Program-made: the position numbers and the translations under genes
Notes under the pieces: generated by a model
Seen by the model: the letters and a program-made list of their open reading frames with translations, nothing else
The model's database searches: none
What the model was told of the DNA's origin: nothing
Part shown: in pieces, positions 31,737 through 41,867 of the stretch
Numbering within the stretch: position 1 is the first letter of the stretch
How the letters are laid out: every line of letters starts with the position of its first letter
Assembly (NCBI GenBank): GCA_036250225.1
Contig: JAPZLL010000024.1
Span: 496,001-560,000, forward strand
DNA from: Cercophora sp. LCS_1
Lineage: Eukaryota; Ascomycota; Sordariomycetes; Sordariales; Lasiosphaeriaceae
Direction: 5' to 3'
Length of the DNA: 64,000 bases

Positions 31737-33463
31737 ATGAAAGACTCGGAGTTGCACGACGACACCATCAAGGCGGCCAGTCAAGATTGGAGAAAAAGGC
31801 CCCGCAAGTTCGCCCCAAAGTCGCGACTCGGTTGTCGGACCTGCAAGTTAGTTTTGCCCTAACTTTGTCGCCTCTGCATCCATGACATGCAGCTAATATG
31901 ATTGCGGCGGTCAGAATTAGGCGCATCAAATGCGACCAGTCTCGTCCCTCCTGCGAGAAATGCCGGTCCACGGGTCGCGTCTGCGATGGCTACAGCCCAA
32001 CGCCTTTCTTCGGCCTTGACATGAATCTTGGTAAAACCGGGAGAACAAGCAGCTCCGACGTTCGCATGCGCCAGCACATCCCGCCGAGTCTCGGGCCACT
32101 TTTGTCCCTACCAACCACCGGGACAGCTCAGGAGGAGACGATGCATATCTTCGAACACGTTTCTATCCTTCACATTGACGAATATCACCCCTGTGAATCA
32201 TGGCGGAACACCCTCGTGCGTTTCTCCCAGACGGCCCCACCAGTGCGGCATGCCGCCATGGCTTTGGCCTTGATGCACCGAAGCTACCGATGCCCGTCCC
32301 CACCTTCGACTCCAGAAAATGCCCCGTTGTTCCACTATAACAAAGCCATTCAACTCCTCCTGAATCAGCAAACAGGCGACGGCACCGAAGCAACAGCCAT
32401 CACTCTGCTCACCTGCTATCTGTTCATCTGTTTCGATCACCTTGCACGAAACTACGTACAAGCGATGAAGCATCTTCGCGGCGGCGTGCACCTTGCCCGG
32501 AGCATCGACTCAGCTGCAATCGATAAGGGTAATACGTCTCCAGCGGTTCGGGTGCTCATCTCCCAGCTAAAACGAGAGATTCGAAGGCTTGATATGCAGG
32601 CTGTAACGTTTCTAGTTGACTGGACTCCGGCCGACTTCCTCCAACCCGAGCACTTTGAAACCCCAATCTCCCTTTGTCAGGAGCCGGGTTTATCACGGCT
32701 TCCCGTTCCCGACCATGCTTTCACATCGCTGGACCGGGCCGCAGATGCTCTTCAGCCACTCGTTGCTAGGGTCATGTGGCTACGCAACCTTGAGCTGCAG
32801 CAGCAACAAACACCCATCTACCCATTGACAGACCAAGACCCAACCCCACAACCACCGTCAAGTCCCTCACAACTCGGAATTCTTAGCCAGCAGCTCCAAA
32901 CCTGGTCCGTCCTCTTCGAAGACATGCTCCTCCACCATCAACCCCAACTCCCGGAACGCCGTCTTGTCCCCCTCCTCCGCCTCCACCACACAATCTCCCA
33001 CATCCTCCTAAACACCCATCTCTCCCCTGCGAAAGAACTCTCGTATGACATCTACACGCCTCAATTCCAGCACTGTCTCTCCCTAGCACACCAAGTCACC
33101 ACCACGAGCGAGCACACAGGGCCTACCTTGACGCCCTCGATTGGACTTATCCCCGTGTTGTTTATCATCGGAGTGAAATGCCGACACCCTGTTCTACGTC
33201 GCCAGGTGGTGCACTTGTTACGGAGGGGAGCGCCGATGAGGGAGGCAGTTTGGGACGGTGAAGTTGCGGCGAGGGTGGTGGAGAGGGTTGTGGAGGTTGA
33301 GGAAGGGGGAGGAGGATCGGAGGCGGAGATTCCAGTTTGGCGGAGGGTTGAGACAGTATCCTGGGTGCATCATGTTGGGGATGAGGGGTCGACGGGGAGG
33401 TTGGATTTAAGGTATCTGATGTGTGGGGGCGAGGGGTGGTGTGAGGAGGTGATCTTGATGTGA
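31737..33463 (+). CDS. Zn2Cys6 transcription factor with fungal-specific middle region
   Basis: Exon 1 is 31737-31846 and exon 2 is 31915-33463; the product is 552 residues. The binuclear zinc cluster C33-x2-C36-x6-C43-x6-C50-x2-C53-x6-C60 is assembled across the intron (CRTCK|IRRIKC), which proves the join. Basic residues before and inside the cluster (RKRPRKFAPKSR, RRIK) fit DNA binding. Residues about 110-430 follow the DUF3468/fungal-TF pattern common in the family. It is divergently placed from the S33 gene and close to several oxidase remnants, so a local regulatory role is possible but unproven. Confidence 0.92.
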
Positions 33464-34009
33464 GATGGATCCGATGAGGGTGGAGAAGGAGGATTTGGTT
33501 GGTGCGTGTGGCTGGTTTGATGAGTCACGCGATGTCAAAGGCATGGCTGATGAAGAGGAAGGATGGATATTTGAATTTCCGCCCCACCGTATTATCGCCG
33601 GTCTTGCTGGGTCCGCCCAGAGGGTTGCACTCGGACAATTTATCCAGTTCCCGGTTCCAGGTACCAGCTGCATCCACAACGGCGTTGCGTTCAGCCGGGG
33701 CCACCGGATTTCGGCCTGCCCCTGGAGAGGTGTCCATCCGATTCGCGCGCATGCAAAGACAGATCTGTTTAGATTGCCAATGGGTTGTTGAAGTTGCAAA
33801 AGCTTCTCAACTCCGCTAATATCCGGAGATCTTCCTAAGGCGAAATAATTGCAATGGGAGACGTGATTCTGTTTACTCGGGCGTTAGCCCCGGAAACCCC
33901 TCGTTGAGGTTTGATGGGGAAGTGGATATATATATCTGTTGAACTGGAGCCCTGATGGTGGGATGGTGAAGTGCCTTGACGTAGCCCCGAAACCGCCAAG
34001 CTCACCGTC
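33464..34009. other. Intergenic stretch
   Basis: Downstream of the Zn2Cys6 gene. A small inverted motif (CTCCG..CGGAG) occurs near 33811-33828. I see no exon. Confidence 0.35.
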
Positions 34010-34356
34010 GCAGGAGCAGCAGTCCTGATGCGCTTTCTTTCCGTTGCAAGACGGCGCCGAATGCGAGCCCGTATGTTGTCTGGAGTTCGGTGGGTGGGCC
34101 GAACGGCACGATCGTCGTATCCGATGCGGACAACAACGTGGTGTACACCAACCGGGCCGGCGGTGACGTGAGCAAGTGGGAGCTGCATGACACTCCGGCT
34201 GGTGCTACCTACAGCAGGTCGATTCACGTTCTGAACAAGCATCCTGACAGCTTGTTGCTGTTTGGCGGCGAGACCTTTGACAACATGGGTTTGGGCCTAC
34301 TTACGCCGTTCACAGCTACCGTGGTCAGCTTGACGGATATCCTTGAGAATTGGTAA
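34010..34356 (+). pseudogene. Orphan C-terminal fragment resembling a secreted BNR-type beta-propeller protein
   Basis: About 110 codons stay open and look protein-like: SSVGGPNGTIVVSDADNN, then TPAGATYSRSIHV and PDSLLLFGGETFD. The repeat of NGTIVVS followed by YSRSIHV and a GG-containing strand recalls the last blades of fungal BNR/Asp-box proteins. No upstream exon, start codon or signal peptide is found, so it is probably a remnant. The assignment is tentative. Confidence 0.3.
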
Positions 34357-34389
34357 CGCGATAGAAAGCTGCCTAGCCCCTTGCAAATA

Positions 34390-35780
34390 TCAGGCATACT
34401 TCCACCTCACCATCCCAACCGGGAGATTCTCCTCGTCGACGAATTCCAACTTGATACTGTCCTTGACCATGAGCGACAGATTCCAGTTGATAATGAACCG
34501 GTCTCCAAACATCGGCCATAACCATGCCTGGATGAACCAGCCAAGCCAATTTTTCCAAGACGTCCACCACGTGTAGCTCCCCGTCAGCCCGGCTATAAAC
34601 TTCACCACTGCTTGGCGGTCTTTTTGGTAGCGGGAAAACGCGCCTTGGAGCGTTCTGTTGTTGGCTTCGGATGCGCTTTTACGACGGCGTGAAGTTGGTT
34701 CATAAGCGACGCAACCGACTCAATCGAGTTGTTACCGCCTTGGCCGAGGTTGGGTGTCATCTAGAATAACGACGATGTCTGGTTAGTGATTCCGACATGG
34801 ACTTTGAAGAGCAACACTGAAAACTAAGAGAACTCACTCTATGCGCTGCATCCCCTACAATCACCACTCGCCCTTTGTACCACTGCTCCGCAATACCCTC
34901 AGTATAGTCGTACATCCCCGGACCAGGCACTTTGGTTCTCGCCTCCCACAAGTCACCGAAGGTGACCTTGCCCCCCGGCGCCACAGAGCGGCCCCTGAAC
35001 TTGTCGACCAGCGCCAGAACATCCTCAGAAGTATACCTCTGACTATCAATCTTGTCCTTCCGATCAGCAACCAGCCAGTAGGCCGTATTATCAGTACACA
35101 GAATCATAAAGACAATGTCGCGATCGTGGGTTTCGGTGACATTGCACGGCGAGATTCCCTCAGGTCGAGGAGAGGAGCCAAATATGCCACGATATTCGGA
35201 CCCAGGCCGGGTTTGCCGCTGGTCGGGCTACTCAAAGACGAGACGGCGTACAATGCTGTGCACGCCATCGCAGCCGATTAGGACGTCGCCTTTGAACACG
35301 GACCCGCCGGCGCAAGTTACCATGACCGAGGTGTCGTCCTGTTCTATGCCGCTGAATTTCTTGTTTGGCACGACGTAGCGCTCCCTGTTGGGCAGCTTCG
35401 AGCAGAAAATCTCCATCAGGTCGCGACGCATGAACATCATGGAAGGATGTCCGTGGCTGGAAGAGAGAATAAGTGCTGTCCTTTTAAATTGGTAGGTAGC
35501 ATTCCTGTTGGTCAATACATACTTCGTCTCCAACAAGTCAAAGAATTCGCCATCATATATCGTACGACCTTGCGGGTCGAGATGGGCCCAATGGTGCAAG
35601 GGCTGAGAAAGCTTCTTGACGTCCGAGAGCAAACCGAGTTGGTCGAAAATGCGGAACGTCTGTGGGAAGAGGCCTATGCCGGACCCGCTCAAGAATGACA
35701 AAGTCGTCGATGCCGGCCTTTAGCAGACAATGGCCCGCAATGAGGCCACTAAGGCCCGAACCTGCGATGATAACGCGCAT
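34390..35780 (-). pseudogene. Decayed FAD-dependent monooxygenase (salicylate-hydroxylase type)
   Basis: The dinucleotide-binding start MRVIIAGSGLSGLIAGHCLLKAG is at 35780. After FVILER the frame changes, and the sequence resumes with SGSGIGLFPQTF with about ten residues missing, so there is a deletion near 35690. GDVLIGCDGVHSIVRR (the DG motif) is intact, but an in-frame TAG follows at 35228-35230. The frame then continues through GRVVIVGDAAH and an intron at 34837-34761 to MTPNLGQGG. A further one-base shift at a T/A run near 34677-34680 separates LHAVVK from the C-terminal SASEANNRTLQG..WW membrane-like tail. Three independent lesions make it a pseudogene. Relatives hydroxylate aromatic acids or polyketide/meroterpenoid rings. 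Confidence 0.85.
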
Positions 35781-37479
35781 GGCGTGGAATGCTCAGTAAT
35801 CTGAGAAATGATGCCAGTCCATGGACACAACACCACGGGCCTGCGGGGGAGAAAGGAGAGGCTCGGTGAACGCAACCTTGCGATGCAAATAGGTACCCGC
35901 TAAGTATGAAGCAAGCCAGGCGGTGGCGGGGAACACTCACCTGAATAAGCCGCAGTGCAATTCCCTGCATTGAGTCATGGAGGGGCATCCACCAATCGGA
36001 CCGGCAGTTAAACCCGACCGAGGTCTGCATGGGCCTGCAAGTCCCCCCGAATTGCGGGTTCCAGAACCTCTGCATGTGGCCTGATTGGGTGTCCCTGCTG
36101 GCATTGGTTCGCTGCCGACCATAACAAATCGTTCTCGAGCTCGTTTATAGGGTGATACGCCGCCGTCAGCCGCTTTTTACCAGGGAGATGCTTCGAATTG
36201 AGCTTTGAACGAGATGGGATTAAGACCATTAGGTCGGAATTTCGGTATCAGATATTGCGCTTGCAGAAAGACAAAGTCAAATCCCGGCATTGCCAACAGA
36301 AGTGGGAAGGCGATGGCTTCAACCGGGGCACCTGGCTCCCAGTCATCGAAACTGACGGAAAGTCTGGTGCCACCAAAGACAGACTCACCACCACGCCTTC
36401 TGCCTAACTTCACCAATGTATCCGTAGAAATACCATTCCACGTAATCTGGTCGTTATGCCGTCACTTGGACTATCTACGTTTGTTGGAATGCAGCCCAGT
36501 TGCTCTGCATCCGCTCAGGGTATTTCCAGAGCACTATTCTGCATACCAGGCATATCCCGTAAAGGGCTCCCATCTGAGGCTTAGCGGGGATCCTTGCGGA
36601 GTGTCTCATGCCTTCGCAAAGCGAGACAGGGAAGGTGAATGCCGAAGTCGTAAAGCGTGAATACCCAGAGGGGGTTGACGGTCCAGCAGTTGCGGGTTGA
36701 CGGTCCAGCAGTTGCGGGAGGGGGTGTGGAGGAGGGTTATGCCGGTTGGTGCGGAGAGTTCAGAAAGAAGAGCAGCCGTTCCACCGCGTCGCAGACCTTG
36801 TACGACACGCCAACCGCCAACGCCAGACCGAGGAGGAACATAGTACGCCGGCGTACACACCTTGACAGCATTGGTGGCCCTGCCATCTGTGTAGCACGAG
36901 CTCTGCTCACCGCGGATTCCGTGGTCGGTGTCGTCATCGTGGCTCCGGAGATGCTAGTGCTAGCAAGAACCACATTACCTACCTACCGACCCCCCCGGTG
37001 ACTTTGGTGAGGAACTGTTACCTTGAAGACTTGCGCCGTGTGCCACTGCAGCCTAATCGGGCGAGCATTGCGATTCGCTCACAGTTGCGCACTCAAGCAC
37101 TGCGCGCCTGGCCATAAATTGCATGGCGGTAGATGGGGGGATAAATTTAAATAGAGAGCCCAATGGCCGATATTAAAGCTCGAATGTTGTAGCCCGGAAT
37201 GGGAACCGGGTCAGTCGCCGGGGCCGCTGCTGAGCTCTACCGTGTCCGGGCTCGGCGGTCTCTGCCAAATCACACGACACGACAGGGATACATATTAAGA
37301 TACATTTCCTTTTAAACCCTCGGGATTCCAAGGAGCTTCAAATGGAGTGAGGAGGATAAAAAGGAGTTACCGTCTCGTGGACTATCTTAGGTTGGCTATC
37401 ATCTGCTTTCTTGCTTGGCAGTTTTCTTCTCTTTGCGCACCTCGACCAAACAGCTTCGATAGGGCCATAAAGTTAAATC
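35781..37479. other. Long gene-free stretch
   Basis: About 1.7 kb. It holds the 22-bp tandem duplication listed separately. A leftward open frame at 36737-36973 has one hydrophobic segment but no supporting structure. Upstream of 37480 the sequence becomes AT-rich (near 37140), as in a promoter. Confidence 0.35.
36672..36718 (+). repeat. 22-bp perfect tandem duplication
   Basis: The unit at 36672-36693 is repeated exactly at 36694-36715, followed by three more matching bases. It is a local duplication with no flanking transposon signature. Confidence 0.9.
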
Positions 37480-38052
37480 ATGAAGGTTAGAAATTCTCGG
37501 CCGACACTCTCGCCTCATATTCGTGACTCTGACTCGCCACAGCTCGTCCAGACTGCTCTCTTCGCCCTCTTCATCCTTTCCACTACTCCCATCCTCAGCA
37601 GCGCCAACCCCTCAGCTAACATAGCGGCCGACGGAGCGTTCCACCCAATTAAGAACATCGCTAGTGGGAAATGCATCGTCCCCTCCTCGGCGCGCGAGGG
37701 CGCCCCTCTCCTCACGGCTGACTGCGACGGTTCCCTCCTCTAGCTCTGGGCGCCCCTTAGCGACGGCGGACGCAACTACCGCTTCCAGAACGCAGCAACG
37801 CAGCTCTGCATCTCGCTCGACAGGCTCGAGACCCCGCTAGCCACGCAGATCATGGGGTGCGAGTGCTGCGGCCAGGGAACCGTGAGCAACGCGCAGTGGG
37901 AGGCCGGCGCGAGGCTCCCTGACGTGACCACGCTGCGGTCGCGCATTGGCTTCAAGACAAGCAACCTGTGCTTGGATGTGTTTTCGGGGAATGTAGCTGC
38001 TTCGGGGGTGTGCAATGCGGGCTTGAGCCAAAAGTGGCAGATTGGATTTTGA
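37480..38052 (+). pseudogene. Secreted ricin-B-type lectin with one in-frame TAG
   Basis: Exon 1 codes only MK (37480-37485). The 57-base intron 37486-37542 (GTTAG..CACAG) is removed to give MKLVQTALFALFIL, a signal peptide. The remaining 170 codons follow a beta-trefoil pattern: FHPIKNIASGKC, QLCISLD and LCLDVFSGN..WQIGF, with paired cysteines. A single TAG at 37741-37743 lies where LxLW is expected, probably from CAG. The rest of the frame is intact. It could be a fresh pseudogene, read through, or a sequence error. The native role would be sugar binding outside the cell. Confidence 0.75.
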
Positions 38053-38752
38053 GAAAGGGTTGCGTCTTGTGTGTTTATATGTCATGTATGATGTGAGAAG
38101 AAGAACAGAGGTAAATATTGGTAGCGGTTGCCAACTCCGTTGCTCGGGATTGTTTCGCTGTCAAGCCCCACACTCACACGAGATCGGAACCGCGTCTTCT
38201 CGCCCGTCATGATGGTTTTGATGGGCCAAAGGAAGGGCCACGCTAACGGTCAATGAATGTGCGATGGGAGACAAATCCGCACAGGGGACAAAGGATGCGA
38301 ACGCAGTCAGCGGGAACTGCCCGGGCCGCCAGGGACAACAACACCTGGATGATGAGCCCCACCATTTTTATTATGAGATTACCCCCTATATCCATTCACT
38401 ACTCCGAAAGGTTGTTTAGATGCCCGGTAGCGACCGGAGTCACATGGGCTGGTTTGTGTGGACAAGCCGTCTTCATCAACAGGCTGCAGCTCAATTTCAA
38501 GCTGCCAGTTGCGTCAAAATAACGAACAGCATGCACTTACAGGAGGAGGAGATCCTCCAAGTCGCCTAATAATGAATTTGACATCCGTCAGGTTCGTAGC
38601 AACAAACAAGACGATATCAATGATAAACGCAATCCTAAAAAGGTGCTTGCTTTGCCCCCATGGTAGACACTGGCGCTGGTGGGTCCTCCCAACCGCCTCA
38701 AAACAGACCGCGTCAATTCCCATATGCTCTACCAGCCGCCCCAACCAAATCT
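38053..38752. other. Intergenic stretch
   Basis: It lies between the lectin remnant and the 3' end of the gelsolin-repeat gene. A leftward frame (38514-38777) with a hydrophobic segment lacks any other support. Nothing else was seen. Confidence 0.35.
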
Positions 38753-39940
38753 TCATGCTGCGTTGATCGCTCTCCAAAAAGCGGCAGTCTCGCTTTCCTC
38801 CCTCACCTTTGCGATGGGCAACATATACGCCTGAAGTTCATCATCTTCACTCTGGAGATGCCGAACATACGCCTGGGCTACCCTCAGCCACATGGCCTTC
38901 TCGGCTTTGCTCGCTCCCTTTCCTTCCCACACCCAAATCTGCTTCCCATCATCGAAAAGGAACACGTCCTCCGAAGCCAATCTTCGCTCACCCACCAGCT
39001 CAAAGGTAAGCTGTCCTGATGCATCGCTCAACCGGAACAGCCTCCGAGGGCGCAGTGCCTCCTCCGCCTCCGCCCCGAACGACCGCATCGGCCTCGCAGC
39101 GTGAAGAGCTTCCTCGCCGTCGTTCTCTCCCCCACCGAGCTCCTTCACAAAACGATAAGAGCGCGACTCGGTCTGCGAAATCACCTCGACTTCAACATGT
39201 TTCGCGAGCGTCATATCATGCACCACCTGTGCCGCCTTCGCCTTCTCCATCGGCGAACATCTCTTGCCCTGCCACACGAAGATCTTATCGCCCTTGTCGA
39301 GAATAAACACGTCCTCCTCGTCCAAGCTCCGCCACGTCGGCTCCACCTCGTGCACGACAACCGTATCCCGGCCCCCGCCATCAGCGCTCCGCTTGAAAAC
39401 CCGCAAGAGCGTCGTGATCTCAGGCTGTACGGGCTCCTCGACGCGTCGGAAACCTGAAGCGACACCCCCGCGCCGCACCGTCAAGCGCGGGAACAACCCG
39501 AGGAAAGCATCGCTGGGGCTGCCCTGCAGCTCGCGATGCTGCGTGGCCGCGCCATGGAGGAACTCGTCGAGCTCAACAGTCTTGTACGCCGCGGTGCCGG
39601 CTTCATCTTGCGAAGTATGGGCGCCAAGCCAGAAGAAGATGTCGTGGATGAGCTTATCGTCGCCCTGCTGGGACTTGATCTCCTCGGTGTGGAGAATGAT
39701 GTAGCTGTCGCCTTCGAAGAAATGGCCGTAAGATTCCTTGGGGATGGGCACGACGGCGAAATTCTCGATGCGCCAGATGAAGAGGCCGGGGGAGAGGCCT
39801 ACCGCACCGTCGTTCCAGGCGGGCTCAGTGGTGGCGGAGTTGTACTTGACTTTGTGGTCGATGTCGGTGCCGATGAGCTCAACGTTGCTGTCTTTGATGT
39901 CATACTCCTTCAGGTGGACGAGGCCGTGGCTGGGCGCCAT
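38753..39940 (-). CDS. Gelsolin-repeat protein (severin/fragmin-like)
   Basis: An intact single-exon protein of 395 residues. It has three gelsolin-type repeats: about 50-150 (GLFIWRIENFAVVPIP, then FFEGDSYIILHT), about 175-275 (LLRVFKRS, DVFILDKGDKIFVWQG) and about 295-385 (RRLFRLSDASG, DVFLFDDGKQIWVWEG). The DxFxxDxGxxxxVWxG signature is clear in repeats 2 and 3. The product should bind and possibly sever or cap actin filaments in a Ca2+-dependent way, in the cytosol. Three repeats match severin/fragmin/CapG size rather than six-repeat gelsolin. A CA-rich leader precedes the ATG. Confidence 0.92.
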   Translation of the reverse strand: MAPSHGLVHLKEYDIKDSNVELIGTDIDHKVKYNSATTEPAWNDGAVGLSPGLFIWRIENFAVVPIPKESYGHFFEGDSYIILHTEEIKSQQGDDKLIHDIFFWLGAHTSQDEAGTAAYKTVELDEFLHGAATQHRELQGSPSDAFLGLFPRLTVRRGGVASGFRRVEEPVQPEITTLLRVFKRSADGGGRDTVVVHEVEPTWRSLDEEDVFILDKGDKIFVWQGKRCSPMEKAKAAQVVHDMTLAKHVEVEVISQTESRSYRFVKELGGGENDGEEALHAARPMRSFGAEAEEALRPRRLFRLSDASGQLTFELVGERRLASEDVFLFDDGKQIWVWEGKGASKAEKAMWLRVAQAYVRHLQSEDDELQAYMLPIAKVREESETAAFWRAINAA

Positions 39941-40450
39941 TACGAATGGTTATTTGATGAATCTAACGGGGTTTTCGACGGTTTTTTTTTTATGGTGCTA
40001 AGTGAAGGCGGGTTGCTGATGAAATTGGGATGGAAAGCTGAACCAAATCCCGACTCTGCTCCTCCACCTCAGGCCCCTGTTTCAGAAGAACCCCTCCCAT
40101 TTGTGGAGTGACGTCGATCCGGTCCCGTCATTGGCCCACCATGAAACACCCAAATTCGACTGGCATCAAGTGCCACGCTCTTACCTTTTGGCAGCTAATT
40201 ATCTCTTTGTTCCTTTTCGGCATCAATTCGTTTGATTGGCGATCCTGCAGCCGCTCGGTACGACACCTTCTTCCACAAGCTTGTCGAAGGCATCGCAGCT
40301 CCAATTCCAATTCGAACAGGCTCAACGATACATACCATTGCCGCCTCACAGTTGCCATCCCAATTCCAAAGACCCAAGAGACGCTCCGAACAACAATTGG
40401 TCTATTGCGTCGCCTTGAAGGGCTGCGGTTTACGGTCGAACACGTGTACC
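39941..40450. other. Intergenic stretch
   Basis: This is the promoter side of the gelsolin-repeat gene and the 3' side of the AA9 gene. A T-run lies at 39984-39992. No gene was seen. Confidence 0.4.
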
Positions 40451-41252
40451 CTAACCTTCCCAAACCGCTGGCCCCGGAGGCGTATAAGCAGTAGTCTGCC
40501 AACTAAAAATCAAGCCCGGTCCGCCTGACCGATACGCTCCCGGGAATGCCACCATCGGACCAGGCGTGCCGCTCTCGCCGCCCGTAACCTCGACCTGCGC
40601 GCACGCCAAGTAGAACTGCGCTCCGCCAGCCGACTGCGCCTGATGCAGCGCGATGCTCTCGACTCGAACGAGATATTTCCCGCTCGGGATACTCTTGGGG
40701 ATCGTGAACGAGACTACCTTCTTGTCTAAAAAAATTATGAGTCAGCCATCATTTCCCTCAGATAGCAAGGATTGGACCAGCGTACTGTATGTTGGCCAAG
40801 TGAACCCGCTCGTCTTCCCAGTCGGGTTAACTCCGTTGATGGATCCGACCTTGAACCAAACATTCCCCGTCGCTTCCCAGGTATTGATGTTGCTCCCTTC
40901 GGGCACCTTGGCCATGTAAAACTGCACCGGACCAGGGTGGGTCACTCCCTGATCGGGGACGAAGCCGAGGTCAGAGCCGGCGGCGACAGTGGCGGTGCCT
41001 GTGCCAGCTTTCATTTGGAAGCAACGAATATCACCGCTGTTGACATCAGTGACGCCGTGGTCGTCCTGGTAGTTCTTGGTTTGGCGGATCGACATCCATT
41101 CTTTCTGCTCGGTGACGCCGTCAACCACCAGCTTGGAGAATCGGTCTGGAAGGTGTCAGCAGCGTATGTAGAGCTTCCATCAACGTAAGCGCTCACTTAC
41201 AGTGGGCTTCAGCGACCGCTGCAAGCAGCAGCAAGGAAACTGGAAGTTGCAT
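40451..41252 (-). CDS. AA9 lytic polysaccharide monooxygenase
   Basis: Exons 41252-41201, 41145-40786 and 40725-40451 give 228 residues. The signal peptide is residues 1-16 (MQLPVSLLLLAAVAEA). Cleavage exposes H17, the N-terminal histidine of the copper brace, and intron 1 lies directly after it (H..|YRFSKLVV). The second copper ligand is H87 in THPGPVQFYMAK. The family motif GGAQFYLACAQVEVTGG supplies the conserved Gln and axial Tyr, and C59 pairs with the Cys of LACAQ. The protein ends GPAVWEG, the usual AA9 terminus, with no CBM1. It oxidatively cleaves cellulose or related glucans outside the cell. The gene is intact. Confidence 0.95.
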
Positions 41253-41347
41253 TTTTGCCAGCTAGGTCGGTTTCCTGAGCTGTCAGCGGAATCAAGAAAG
41301 AGCTGCCCGTCCCGGACGCGATCTTGGACGGACAGCCACTGACGCCA

Positions 41348-41356
41348 ATATATATC
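41348..41356 (-). promoter_or_regulatory. TATA box of the AA9 gene
   Basis: ATATATATT (GGATATATATTGG on the coding strand) sits about 95 bases upstream of the AA9 ATG, the usual distance in fungal cellulase-type promoters. The rest of 41253-41867 holds no gene I can support. Confidence 0.4.
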
Positions 41357-41867
41357 CAGTGCCACGAACACATGCCGGCAGTCATTTTTGCGGCATCCAT
41401 CGGAGCAGAGGAGATTGTGCCGATTGGTGGGGCCGTTTAGGCTGATACCCCAACAAACCGAGCATTGGTCAATACCATGGCCGCGATAGTGCGAACGAGT
41501 TTGCGGAATCTGGGGTAATCTGGGTTGGTCACGGTGGCCATTCAACGGGAACACAACAAAAAGGAAGGGACGGTCGTGGTTAGAAGCGGAAATACGGGGA
41601 GGTGAGTATCGGGCTTCACAGATATCCCTGGGGCTGGTCTAGGAAAGCACTAATAGGCCACCGCCAGCCGAAAGAAGATAAGGTAGACACGATAACAAAC
41701 GGAGGGCGGCTTTATATAGTGTGGCGGTTAAATTCTTCCAGACCAGGCCTACCCATAAGACCCTTTCAAGTCCTTGAATGGAAGGGAGCGGGGCCACAAA
41801 ACCCAGTGAATGAGAGCCTACATTATGATGTCTTGCTCGAGGCTTGCGAAGCACAGTTTGTCCAAGA

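Noticed and set aside
36737..36973. 78-codon leftward frame with one hydrophobic segment
   Set aside because: Too short, no leader or splice support, and no family resemblance.
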